Shown here one piece after another: positions 1-7,010 of a stretch of DNA of 45,664 nucleotides (positions within the stretch are counted from its first letter, which is position 1; every line of letters begins with the position of its first letter). Under the pieces are notes generated by a model. It was not told where the DNA came from, searched no databases, and saw only the letters and a list, made by a program, of their open reading frames with translations. Origin of the DNA: JBGTGG01 sp964398945 (GTDB lineage Bacteria; Bacteroidota; Bacteroidia; Cytophagales; Cyclobacteriaceae); NCBI GenBank assembly GCA_964398945.1, contig CAYNOT010000027.1, positions 1 to 45,664 of the forward strand, written 5' to 3'. The position numbers were made by a program, and so were the translations under genes.

Positions 1-7
1 CAAAAAT

Positions 8-54
8 ACGGAGCCTATGAAAGAATTAAAATATGTACTTCACCGGAGGCTTAC
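8..54 (+). repeat. left copy of 47-bp terminal inverted repeat
   Basis: These 47 bases are identical to the reverse complement of 45618-45664, the last 47 bases of the window. The copy starts ACGGAGCCTATGAAAG and ends CGGAGGCTTAC. In this orientation it contains an ATG at 17 that opens a 35-codon frame (17-124) beginning MKELKYVLHRRLTL. The right copy opens with the same residues but stops after 14 codons. Identity ends sharply at position 54. The function is unknown: it could be the shared 5' end of a gene family, a mobile-element edge, or a repeat that broke an assembly. Confidence 0.95.
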
Positions 55-155
55 TTTACAACTACTTACAATTGGCTCTAAGTTTAATACCGTTAAAAAA
101 ATGTTTTTACATAAAACCCACTAAGCTAGTTATCTTTCGCCCAAGAAATCTTACC

Positions 156-728
156 ATGGCCGAAAACCCACAGCGACAACAACAGGCAAAAGTATTGCGG
201 ATCTTTAGAAAGATACACCGGACAACCGGTGCGCTCCTCTTTATATTTTTCCTTTTCATTTCCATAACCGGGCTTTTATTGGGATGGAAAAAACATAGTG
301 GCGGCATTATACTGGCAAACTCTGCCACCGGAACCTCCACCAATCTGAAAGACTGGCTTCCGCTCGACAGCCTGTACAAAAATGCATGTACGATTTTACA
401 CGATTCTGTTTCGAATGATTTGTCCCTGGAACTTGACCGGATTGATGTGAGAAAAGATAAAGGCATGGTGAAATTTGTGTTTGCCAACCACTTTTGGGGA
501 CTACAGTTGGATGGTGCCACCGGAAAACTTTTACAAATCGAACAAAGGAGATCCGACTACATCGAAAAAATACATGATGGGTCTATTCTGGATTTTTATC
601 TGGGCACCGGAAACGGACAAATAAAATTGGTCTATACATCGGTCATGGGACTTGCGTTGTTGATCTTTACCATCACCGGTTTTTGGCTTTGGTATGGCCC
701 CAAGCGTATGCGAAAGGGTACTCAGTAA
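156..728 (+). CDS. PepSY-associated membrane protein
   Basis: This is a 190-residue inner-membrane protein of the PepSY/PepSY_TM type. An N-terminal basic stretch (RIFRKIHRTTG) leads into a membrane helix at about residues 25-44 ending in LLLGWKK. A soluble PepSY-like region follows, and a second helix near the C-terminus ends FTITGFWLWYGPKR, the usual closing motif of the short PepSY_TM proteins. In Bacteroidota such proteins commonly sit beside TonB-dependent siderophore receptors and are linked to iron-siderophore reduction or uptake. The upstream neighbour is outside the window, so that context cannot be checked. The frame is open back to position 33, but the ATG at 156 gives the family-like N-terminus, so I chose it. 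Confidence 0.82.
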   Translation: MAENPQRQQQAKVLRIFRKIHRTTGALLFIFFLFISITGLLLGWKKHSGGIILANSATGTSTNLKDWLPLDSLYKNACTILHDSVSNDLSLELDRIDVRKDKGMVKFVFANHFWGLQLDGATGKLLQIEQRRSDYIEKIHDGSILDFYLGTGNGQIKLVYTSVMGLALLIFTITGFWLWYGPKRMRKGTQ

Positions 729-806
729 GGCCACCAAAATTTTTATTCTGTCGGAAGGAAAATAAAAAAATAGTCTATACCTTCATGCATTAAAAATTTA
801 ACCAAA

Positions 807-1373
807 ATGAAAAAAGCAAACCTTTTCCTGATTGCCCTGCTTATCACATCTATAAAATTAGTTGGCCAGGGGTTCCCACCTCCGGCTGACGGAAATGCTG
901 CCGTATATTTTGTGCGTGTCTCAAGCTACGGTGGTGCGGTTTCATTCGAATACTTTCATAATGAAAATTTTATTGGGGTTTTTAAAGGCAAGAATTATAT
1001 CCGCTATGAATGTCCTGCAGGTGAAAATTTATTGTGGGCATCCTCCGAGGACAAAGAGTTTTTAAAGTGCGACTTGAAAGCTGGTGAAACGTACCTTGTT
1101 TTGGTGAATATTGAGATGGGGGCAATGAAAGCACGGATTGGACTTGAGCCAATTACGATTGATAATCCCGATTTTGACCGCGTAAAAGAATTGGTACTGC
1201 AAAAAGCCCCGGTAGTAACACCCGAATCCAAAATAAAGGATACAGAGAAAAAACTGGCAGCAAAAGGCTTTGTGGAAAATATTATGAAACGCTACGAAAG
1301 CGAGTGGAAGAATGCAAAAAACACCCAAACCATTAGCCCCGATATGTTTATCCCTCAGGAAAAATTGAAATAA
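807..1373 (+). CDS. exported DUF2846-like protein
   Basis: This is a 188-residue protein with a clear signal peptide (MKKANLFLIALLITSIKLVG, cleavage probably after GQG), so it is exported to the periplasm or cell surface. Residues 30-115 read as a compact beta-rich domain (AAVYFVRVSSYGGAVSFEYF, then GEN-LLWASSEDKEF, then LKAGETYLVLV). This resembles DUF2846 proteins, which typically have a Y-F-x-R start, a midsection on holding a ligand or name, and an AGETYYV strand. The C-terminal 60 residues are charged and probably helical. The molecular function is unknown. It is a single gene, converging with the DUF502 gene 34 bp away. Confidence 0.6.
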   Translation: MKKANLFLIALLITSIKLVGQGFPPPADGNAAVYFVRVSSYGGAVSFEYFHNENFIGVFKGKNYIRYECPAGENLLWASSEDKEFLKCDLKAGETYLVLVNIEMGAMKARIGLEPITIDNPDFDRVKELVLQKAPVVTPESKIKDTEKKLAAKGFVENIMKRYESEWKNAKNTQTISPDMFIPQEKLK

Positions 1374-1407
1374 CCATTCAATAATCAACGAGCTGTTTTT
1401 TTATCGA

Positions 1408-2052
1408 TCAATTTTCGGGTGAACAATCTTGCTTCGACAATAAGCAGGAGGATCCTGTTCCCAGCCCCATGATCGTGCGCATGGCATCTTGCGTGCTCAC
1501 CGTTAAAAATTGAATCGATTCTTTTGGTACATGGTAAATATTTCCGTTCATCGGGTTTGGTGCTGTCGGAACAAAAATAGTGTACAGGTTTTCGTTTATT
1601 TTTGTTGTAACAAAACCAGTCATGAACGTTCCTGTTTTAAAGGGATCAATCAATACCACCTGGCTAAACGGCAAATCTTCCAATCCTGTGAATTGATATA
1701 CAATTTTATGGACAAGGTTGTACAAGGGGATTTTTGTGAGGTACCGCTTCTCAAATATGGTGAAATAGCCCTTCCCCACATTATTTTTTAACATTAAACC
1801 AAACAAGAAAAAAAACATCACCAGTATACCCACTGAAATAAAATTAATGACCCAATCGGGTACAGTGCCGCCATTATCCAGGAGTGCACTCAGCGGTGCT
1901 ACAATTTTGAAAACAAAACTGAACAACACCGAAAGCAAAACAAGAATAATCGTCAGCGGCAATAAAAAGACAAAGCCCTGAATCAAGGTAGTGAACACAT
2001 AATTTTTTTTAGATTTTTCTTCTTGCGATTTCGCTGTAGTTGCTAGTTCCAT
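1408..2052 (-). CDS. DUF502 family membrane protein
   Basis: This is a 214-residue integral membrane protein. Two strongly hydrophobic helices (about residues 24-48 and 66-86) are followed by a cytosolic part containing IPLYNLVHKIVYQF, VVLIDPFKTGTFMTGFVTT and FVPTAPNPMNGNIYHVPKE. The latter matches the characteristic DUF502 FVPT-x-PNP-x-xG motif. DUF502 proteins are widespread in bacteria and in plants (COV/LCV relatives), and their biochemical role is not established. The gene stands alone, convergent with the DUF2846-like gene and about 200 bp downstream of the M28 peptidase end, from which it is separated by a terminator. Confidence 0.85.
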   Translation of the reverse strand: MELATTAKSQEEKSKKNYVFTTLIQGFVFLLPLTIILVLLSVLFSFVFKIVAPLSALLDNGGTVPDWVINFISVGILVMFFFLFGLMLKNNVGKGYFTIFEKRYLTKIPLYNLVHKIVYQFTGLEDLPFSQVVLIDPFKTGTFMTGFVTTKINENLYTIFVPTAPNPMNGNIYHVPKESIQFLTVSTQDAMRTIMGLGTGSSCLLSKQDCSPEN

Positions 2053-2182
2053 TTAGGCTTCTTGATTAAATAACGATTGATCTTTGAGGGATTACCTTAA
2101 TTAACAACAAAACTATGCCATTCCCTCACACCGTTCAATTTGAGGTTTTGGGTGGGATTGTGTAGAAGTTTCCGAAGAAAGG

Positions 2183-2236
2183 TGAGGATAAAATTCCTCA
2201 TAAACAAAAAGGCTGATTTCAATAACCAGCCCTTTT
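2183..2236 (-). terminator. rho-independent terminator after the M28 peptidase gene
   Basis: On the minus strand, GGCTGGTT...AATCAGCC (plus 2211-2231) forms a stem followed by TTTTTG, 14 bp past the peptidase stop. A second small perfect hairpin, TGAGGA-taaaat-TCCTCA, lies just beyond it at 2183-2200. Confidence 0.75.
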
Positions 2237-2249
2237 GTGTATTCGGATG

Positions 2250-3800
2250 TTAATCCATTCCTCCTTTACGCGTAGGTTTTCGCGGCTCCGGCCAGGTCAT
2301 TTGTTCCCCACTTCTTGGACTAATGCCCAACACACTTTTCTCTCGTGAAGTCCTTTCCTTATCCTCGCAAGCTTTATAAACAAGTATGGCAGTAAGTATT
2401 GCATTGTTGCGAACTTCATCAAATACAATCTTATCGTAGGTATCCAAATTTGTATGCCATGTATAGCTTCCATACAACCAGCTATTGGAACTTAAGGAGA
2501 AACCCGGGGCGCCTGCTGCTACAAAAGATGCATAATCCGAACCACCTCCACCCGGGCTGCCCGGAAAAGTGGTTTCCAAATCAGTTTTATATTCGTGCGG
2601 AACGGCAGCCAGCCACCTTCCCAAATAATCATACGCATTTAAAAACCCTTGTCCGGAAATTCGTACAACACGCCCGGTTCCGTTATCCTGATTAAACAAC
2701 GCTTGTAAATTTTCTACAATCCCCGGATGGTCTTCTACAAATGCACTGGATCCATTAAGGCCTTGCTCCTCGCTGCCCCAATGCCCAACCAGAATTGTTC
2801 GGTTCGGATTTGCATATACTTTTTTCAAAATACGCATCGCTTCCATCATCACGAGTGTACCGGTTCCATTGTCTGTTGCACCGGTGCCTCCGTCCCAGGA
2901 ATCAAAATGTGCCGAAAGCATAACATACTCATTCGGTAATGCAGTGCCTTTCATTTCAGCAACGGTATTATACGTGGGGATCATTCCAAGTTCTTTTGAA
3001 TCTGCCCGGATACTCAACTTTGGTTTCTTGCCCGATTCGGTCAACCGGTACACCAATCCATAATCCTCCAATGAAACATCAACGGTTGGTATCTTCTTCG
3101 TGCGCGCACCAAAAATTTTATTGGCTCCAAACCCACGCGACCAGTACGACTGTACAATTCCTACCGCTCCTGCTTTCTCCAATGCTTCCGGTAGAGTACG
3201 ACTGTTGTAACCCGTGTTGTCAATGCGCTTGTTCCATTCATCGGTCAATTTGCTGCGGTCTTCTTTCATTTTCCCAACCGATTCTTTCTTCCCGAATTCT
3301 TCCCAATTATAGTCCGGCCGACCGGTAGGCTGCACCATCGATACCAATACAAACTTGCCCTTTACATTCGGGAGCCATTTCTCAAATGCAGTTGCATCTG
3401 CAACATCCGGCAATAAAATAGTTTCGGCCGTAACCGTTTTTCCATTCGTCCCCGGGCTCCACGCAAGTTGCATCCCGGACAATGACTTCACCCAGGGGGC
3501 AACCATGTCAATATGGGTAATACCACGTTCCCAACCGCGCCATTCGCCCCACTTTTCATTGCGGGCCGTGATTCCCCAACTGCCATACTTGGCCACTGCC
3601 CAATCGTTGGCTTGTTGCATCTTGGGGGTCCCTACTAACCGTGGGCCAATTCCATCCATCAGTTCGTGTGCTAACTTTTCCAATTGGGAGTTCTCAGTAG
3701 CTTCTTTAATGATGGCTTCAATAACCGGGTCTTTTGATTGTGGGTAACCTACGCCAACAGACAGCACCAGTGCAAACAATAATGTTATAAATCTCTTCAT
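2250..3800 (-). CDS. secreted M28-family zinc metallopeptidase with PA-like insert
   Basis: This 516-residue peptidase has a signal peptide (MKRFITLLFALVLSVGVGYPQ), so it acts outside the cytoplasm. The catalytic domain carries the M28 zinc ligands in order: H298 in SAHFDS, D310 in GATDNGTG, and the E344-E345 pair in GSEEQGLNG. Two later ligands are expected near QDNGTGR and in the C-terminal WHTNLDTYD stretch, where the His is visible. The region at about residues 120-250 fits a PA-like insert before the catalytic core, as in carboxypeptidase Q-type aminopeptidases. The likely role is release of N-terminal residues or dipeptides from imported or environmental peptides. It is monocistronic with its own terminator. 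Confidence 0.9.
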   Translation of the reverse strand: MKRFITLLFALVLSVGVGYPQSKDPVIEAIIKEATENSQLEKLAHELMDGIGPRLVGTPKMQQANDWAVAKYGSWGITARNEKWGEWRGWERGITHIDMVAPWVKSLSGMQLAWSPGTNGKTVTAETILLPDVADATAFEKWLPNVKGKFVLVSMVQPTGRPDYNWEEFGKKESVGKMKEDRSKLTDEWNKRIDNTGYNSRTLPEALEKAGAVGIVQSYWSRGFGANKIFGARTKKIPTVDVSLEDYGLVYRLTESGKKPKLSIRADSKELGMIPTYNTVAEMKGTALPNEYVMLSAHFDSWDGGTGATDNGTGTLVMMEAMRILKKVYANPNRTILVGHWGSEEQGLNGSSAFVEDHPGIVENLQALFNQDNGTGRVVRISGQGFLNAYDYLGRWLAAVPHEYKTDLETTFPGSPGGGGSDYASFVAAGAPGFSLSSNSWLYGSYTWHTNLDTYDKIVFDEVRNNAILTAILVYKACEDKERTSREKSVLGISPRSGEQMTWPEPRKPTRKGGMD

Positions 3801-4020
3801 ATTCTGGAATTCAATTAAAGTTTTCGATACATACCTCTACGAAAGTAACATTAGCGAAGCAACCAATGGCTTCTTTTCCAAATGAGGCGGTATTACTTTT
3901 TCTACGGTAGTTATTTGTTTGTGACTGAGGATGGCTTTTGAAAAATTGTGTGACATTAACCGTCATGCAACCATGAACAAACTGTGGAGTACGCTCAAAG
4001 TGAGTGAGGCTTTGGGGAAA

Positions 4021-5553
4021 TTATTCATCCTCTATCACGTCCGCCTTCTTCTTGTTGCTCAAGAAGATCATCCCTACCACAAAACAGATTGCACCCACCA
4101 CAATGGGATACCAGAGTCCGGCCAGTAAATCACCATCCGGATTTGATTTGGTTTTACTTAATTCAAATAAACTCACCGCCAACAACGGTGTTAGTCCACC
4201 AAAGATTCCGTTACCAATATGGTACGGCAACGACATGGACGTATAACGTATTCGCGTTGGAAACAACTCAACCAAAAAAGCAGCAATCGGGCCATAGACC
4301 ATCGTAACAAAAATAACTTGTATGAGCACGAGCCCGATCATCCAATAAAAAGGAGATCCACTTAATAAAATTTCATGCTTGACATCCGCATCCTTCGCCT
4401 CACCAGCAACAGCAGTTTCTGTCGCGCGTGTTCCATCCTCAAATACGCGGACTGTTTTCGTTGTTGTGAACTTTAGCCCCGCATCATTGGAGGACGTTGA
4501 CACTTGCACATCCCGTTCGGAAACAACTTCGGTTTTAATAGTAACATCTGAAATAGAATACATCTTACTGTAAATCGGCCGGTAAAGAAGTACCGCCAGC
4601 AACATTCCTATCATCATGATCATCTTCCTGCCAATCCGATCGGAAAGCCAGCCGAAATAAATAAACAACGGAGTTCCAATCACCAATGCAACCGCAATAA
4701 TGTTTCGTGTTTGCACAAACTCAACCTGGCAAATTTTTTCAATAAAGGTCATCGCATAGAATTGACCCGTATACCAGACTACACCTTGTCCTGCCGTTGC
4801 ACCAAACAACGCAATCAACACAAGTCGTAAATTAGCTTTGTTGCCAAAACTTTCTTTGATGGGGTTTTTAGAAATTTTTCCTTCTGCTTTTATTTTCGCA
4901 AACAAAGGTGATTCGTTCATGCGCATGCGAATAAAAAAAGAGACCAACACTAAAACAGCGGAAAGTAAAAAAGGAATCCGCCAGCCCCACTCGCTAAATT
5001 CTGCGGGGGTAAAATTTGAGCGAACACCCAAGATCACACCGATGGAAACCAACAATCCAAGCGTTGCGGTTGTCTGGATAAAGCTTGTATAAAAACCGCG
5101 TTTCGCTGCGGGGGCATGTTCCGCCACATAGGTAGCTGCCCCGCCATATTCACCACCGAGTGCCAGGCCCTGTAGCAACCGTAGCAGGAGAACAATAATC
5201 GGTGCAAGGATTCCAATTTTTGCGTATCCCGGTACAAGTCCAATCGCGAAGGTGGAGCCCCCCATCAGTAAAAGTGTTACCAGGAATGTAAATTTTCTTC
5301 CAACGATATCCCCCAGCCTTCCGAAAACAATAGCCCCGAATGGACGCACAACAAAACCAGCACCAAAAGTACCGAGTGTAGCAAGAAAGGCAGCCGTAGG
5401 GTTGGTGTCCGGAAAAAATTGCTCCGAAAGAATAATGGCAAGGCTTCCGAAAATATAGAAGTCATACCACTCAATTAATGTTCCTACGGAGGAAGCGGTG
5501 ATTACATACCAAAGGTTTTTCTTTTCTTCAGGGGTAACTATCGGTCCGTTCAT
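4021..5553 (-). CDS. MFS transporter of the metabolite:H+ symporter type
   Basis: This is a 510-residue, 12-helix inner-membrane transporter of the ProP/KgtP-like MHS group. The start (SSVGTLIEWYDFYIFGSLA) and the loop 2-3 signature (GRLGDIVGRK, residues 78-87) are typical, as is GLALGGEYGGAATYVAEHAP at 129-148. The second half repeats the MFS loop as GWLSDRIGRK (301-310). Substrates of the group are small organic acids, betaines or proline, and the specificity here cannot be read. Residues 330-400 form a hydrophilic, Thr/Val/Glu-rich insert before a late membrane helix, about 70 residues that classical MHS proteins lack. It is a single gene, with fabH divergent on its 5' side. Confidence 0.9.
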   Translation of the reverse strand: MNGPIVTPEEKKNLWYVITASSVGTLIEWYDFYIFGSLAIILSEQFFPDTNPTAAFLATLGTFGAGFVVRPFGAIVFGRLGDIVGRKFTFLVTLLLMGGSTFAIGLVPGYAKIGILAPIIVLLLRLLQGLALGGEYGGAATYVAEHAPAAKRGFYTSFIQTTATLGLLVSIGVILGVRSNFTPAEFSEWGWRIPFLLSAVLVLVSFFIRMRMNESPLFAKIKAEGKISKNPIKESFGNKANLRLVLIALFGATAGQGVVWYTGQFYAMTFIEKICQVEFVQTRNIIAVALVIGTPLFIYFGWLSDRIGRKMIMMIGMLLAVLLYRPIYSKMYSISDVTIKTEVVSERDVQVSTSSNDAGLKFTTTKTVRVFEDGTRATETAVAGEAKDADVKHEILLSGSPFYWMIGLVLIQVIFVTMVYGPIAAFLVELFPTRIRYTSMSLPYHIGNGIFGGLTPLLAVSLFELSKTKSNPDGDLLAGLWYPIVVGAICFVVGMIFLSNKKKADVIEDE

Positions 5554-5709
5554 TTACTGTCTGCTTTTTTGCGAAACAATATAACTTGAAATACCCAACA
5601 TGGCTCAACCCTGCGTGCCTTTCATCAAAAAAACATAGTTTCAATTTTGCCCGCACTAACACTCATTAGGCCATAATTCTGTATCTTGCGCCCCACATTT
5701 ATTCTCACT

Positions 5710-6708
5710 ATGAACCATTCGAAAATAGTAGGACTTGGGCATCATGTTCCCGAAACTGTAATTACCAACGAATATTTATCCACCCTTATGGATACCAACA
5801 ACGAATGGATTGTTGAACGAACGGGGATACAGGAACGAAGGTGGATGGATCCCGCCAAGGATACAGTGGCCAATATGGCTGCCAAGGCTACGCGAATGGC
5901 ACTTCAGCAAGCCAACCTTACCGAAAAGGATATCGACTTTATTGTGTTTGCAACCATCACCCCGGATTATTTCTTTCCGGGCTCGGGTGTCCTTTTGCAA
6001 CGCGAACTTGGCTTGGAAAGCATTGGTGCACTGGACATTCGAAATGCTTGTTCTGGTTTTATTTATGCTTTATCGGTGGCGGATCAATTTATCAAAACCG
6101 GCATGTACAAAACCATTTTGGTGGTGGGTGCCGAAATACAATCCACTGCATTGGATGTAACCACGCGCGGACGAAATACGGCCGTAATTTTTGGTGATGG
6201 TGCAGGCGCTGCCATCTTGCAGCCATCGGAAAAACAAGGAATACTGAGTACCCACCTACACTCCGATGGACGCTTTGCGGAGGAATTATATGTAAAAGAC
6301 CCGGGAAGCAGCAGGCCCCGGGAAGAACGTCAGGCAGAACAAATACTTGACACTACTGATTTTAAAGTAGTAATGAACGGGCAACAAGTGTTCAAACATG
6401 CCGTTGTCCGTTTTATGGAAGTGATCAATGAGGCACTGGATGCGAATGGCTTAAAAAAGGAAGATATTAACTTGCTGGTCCCGCACCAGGCGAATCTGAG
6501 GATTAGCCAATACATACAGCAAAAGCTAAACCTAAGCGATGACCAGGTATACAACAATATCATGCGCTATGGAAATACCACCGCTGGATCTATTCCCATC
6601 GCAATGAGCGAAGCCTTCCAGGAAGGGAAAATCAAAGAAAATGACTTAATTTGCCTTGCCGCTTTTGGAAGCGGATTTACGTGGGCCTCCGCGCTCATTC
6701 GTTGGTAA
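5710..6708 (+). CDS. fabH: beta-ketoacyl-ACP synthase III
   Basis: This 332-residue enzyme condenses an acyl-CoA with malonyl-ACP to start fatty acid synthesis. The catalytic triad is complete: Cys114 in NACSGF, His259 in VPHQANLRI, and Asn289 in GNTTAGSIP. The N-terminus (KIVGLGHHVPETVITNEYLS) and the ERTGIQERRW stretch are typical of FabH. The frame extends upstream to 5686, but the ATG at 5710 gives the usual FabH start. A 74-codon gene follows after 13 bp on the same strand, so the two probably form an operon. Bacteroidota often carry several FabH paralogues, so a role in a specialised acyl product cannot be excluded. Confidence 0.95.
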   Translation: MNHSKIVGLGHHVPETVITNEYLSTLMDTNNEWIVERTGIQERRWMDPAKDTVANMAAKATRMALQQANLTEKDIDFIVFATITPDYFFPGSGVLLQRELGLESIGALDIRNACSGFIYALSVADQFIKTGMYKTILVVGAEIQSTALDVTTRGRNTAVIFGDGAGAAILQPSEKQGILSTHLHSDGRFAEELYVKDPGSSRPREERQAEQILDTTDFKVVMNGQQVFKHAVVRFMEVINEALDANGLKKEDINLLVPHQANLRISQYIQQKLNLSDDQVYNNIMRYGNTTAGSIPIAMSEAFQEGKIKENDLICLAAFGSGFTWASALIRW

Positions 6709-6721
6709 CCGAAAAAACCCT

Positions 6722-6946
6722 ATGAAGACATCGACTTACAACCCAAGTCCAATTGAAGTTGATTTTGCAAATGCACTTTTTTTGCTGCAAAAGGAAATTG
6801 AAAAACACCTGCAAGACAATGAGATCGTGCATGTGGAGAGCAACATCAAAAAAGACAACCCCATGGTGAAGTTTAGTTTACTCGATAAAGATGGGGATCC
6901 GCATGAGATCGTGGTGCGTATTATTCAAATCCCGGACAAGTTTTAG
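6722..6946 (+). CDS. small conserved-looking protein downstream of fabH
   Basis: This is a 74-residue soluble protein, which I do not recognise as a named family. It starts MKTSTYNPSPIEVDFANALF, has a helical middle (LLQKEIEKHL) and ends in two beta-like segments (VKFSLLDKDGDPHEIVVRIIQIPDKF). There is no signal peptide or membrane helix. The 13-bp spacing from fabH implies co-transcription, and the ATG at 6722 was preferred because the longer frame overlaps the fabH end. The coding-like composition and absence of low complexity suggest a real gene. Confidence 0.7.
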   Translation: MKTSTYNPSPIEVDFANALFLLQKEIEKHLQDNEIVHVESNIKKDNPMVKFSLLDKDGDPHEIVVRIIQIPDKF

Positions 6947-7010
6947 TTGGTAGTTGTTAGTTTGTAGGATGTCTAACATCTACTAACTAACAACTATTAA
7001 CTACCAACTA
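6943..7010. terminator. long palindromic hairpin between convergent genes
   Basis: The arm TAGTTGGTAG...TTGTTAGTTTGTAG-GATGT (about 6944-6972) pairs with ACATCTACTAACTAACAACT...CTACCAACTA (6976-7010). One arm carries a bulge of about five bases (TTAAT-like). It fills the whole gap between the fabH operon and the M16 gene and probably ends transcription from both sides. It lacks the GC-rich core of a classical terminator, so it could also be an interspersed palindromic repeat. Confidence 0.55.

Noticed and set aside
33..155. Longer N-terminus for the PepSY protein
   Set aside because: The extra 41 residues overlap the terminal repeat and do not resemble the family. ATG 156 gives the usual start.
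3931..4246. Plus-strand frames over the end of the MFS gene
   Set aside because: They are antisense shadows of the transporter gene with no recognisable protein features. The 220-bp gap at 3801-4020 shows nothing else that I can support.
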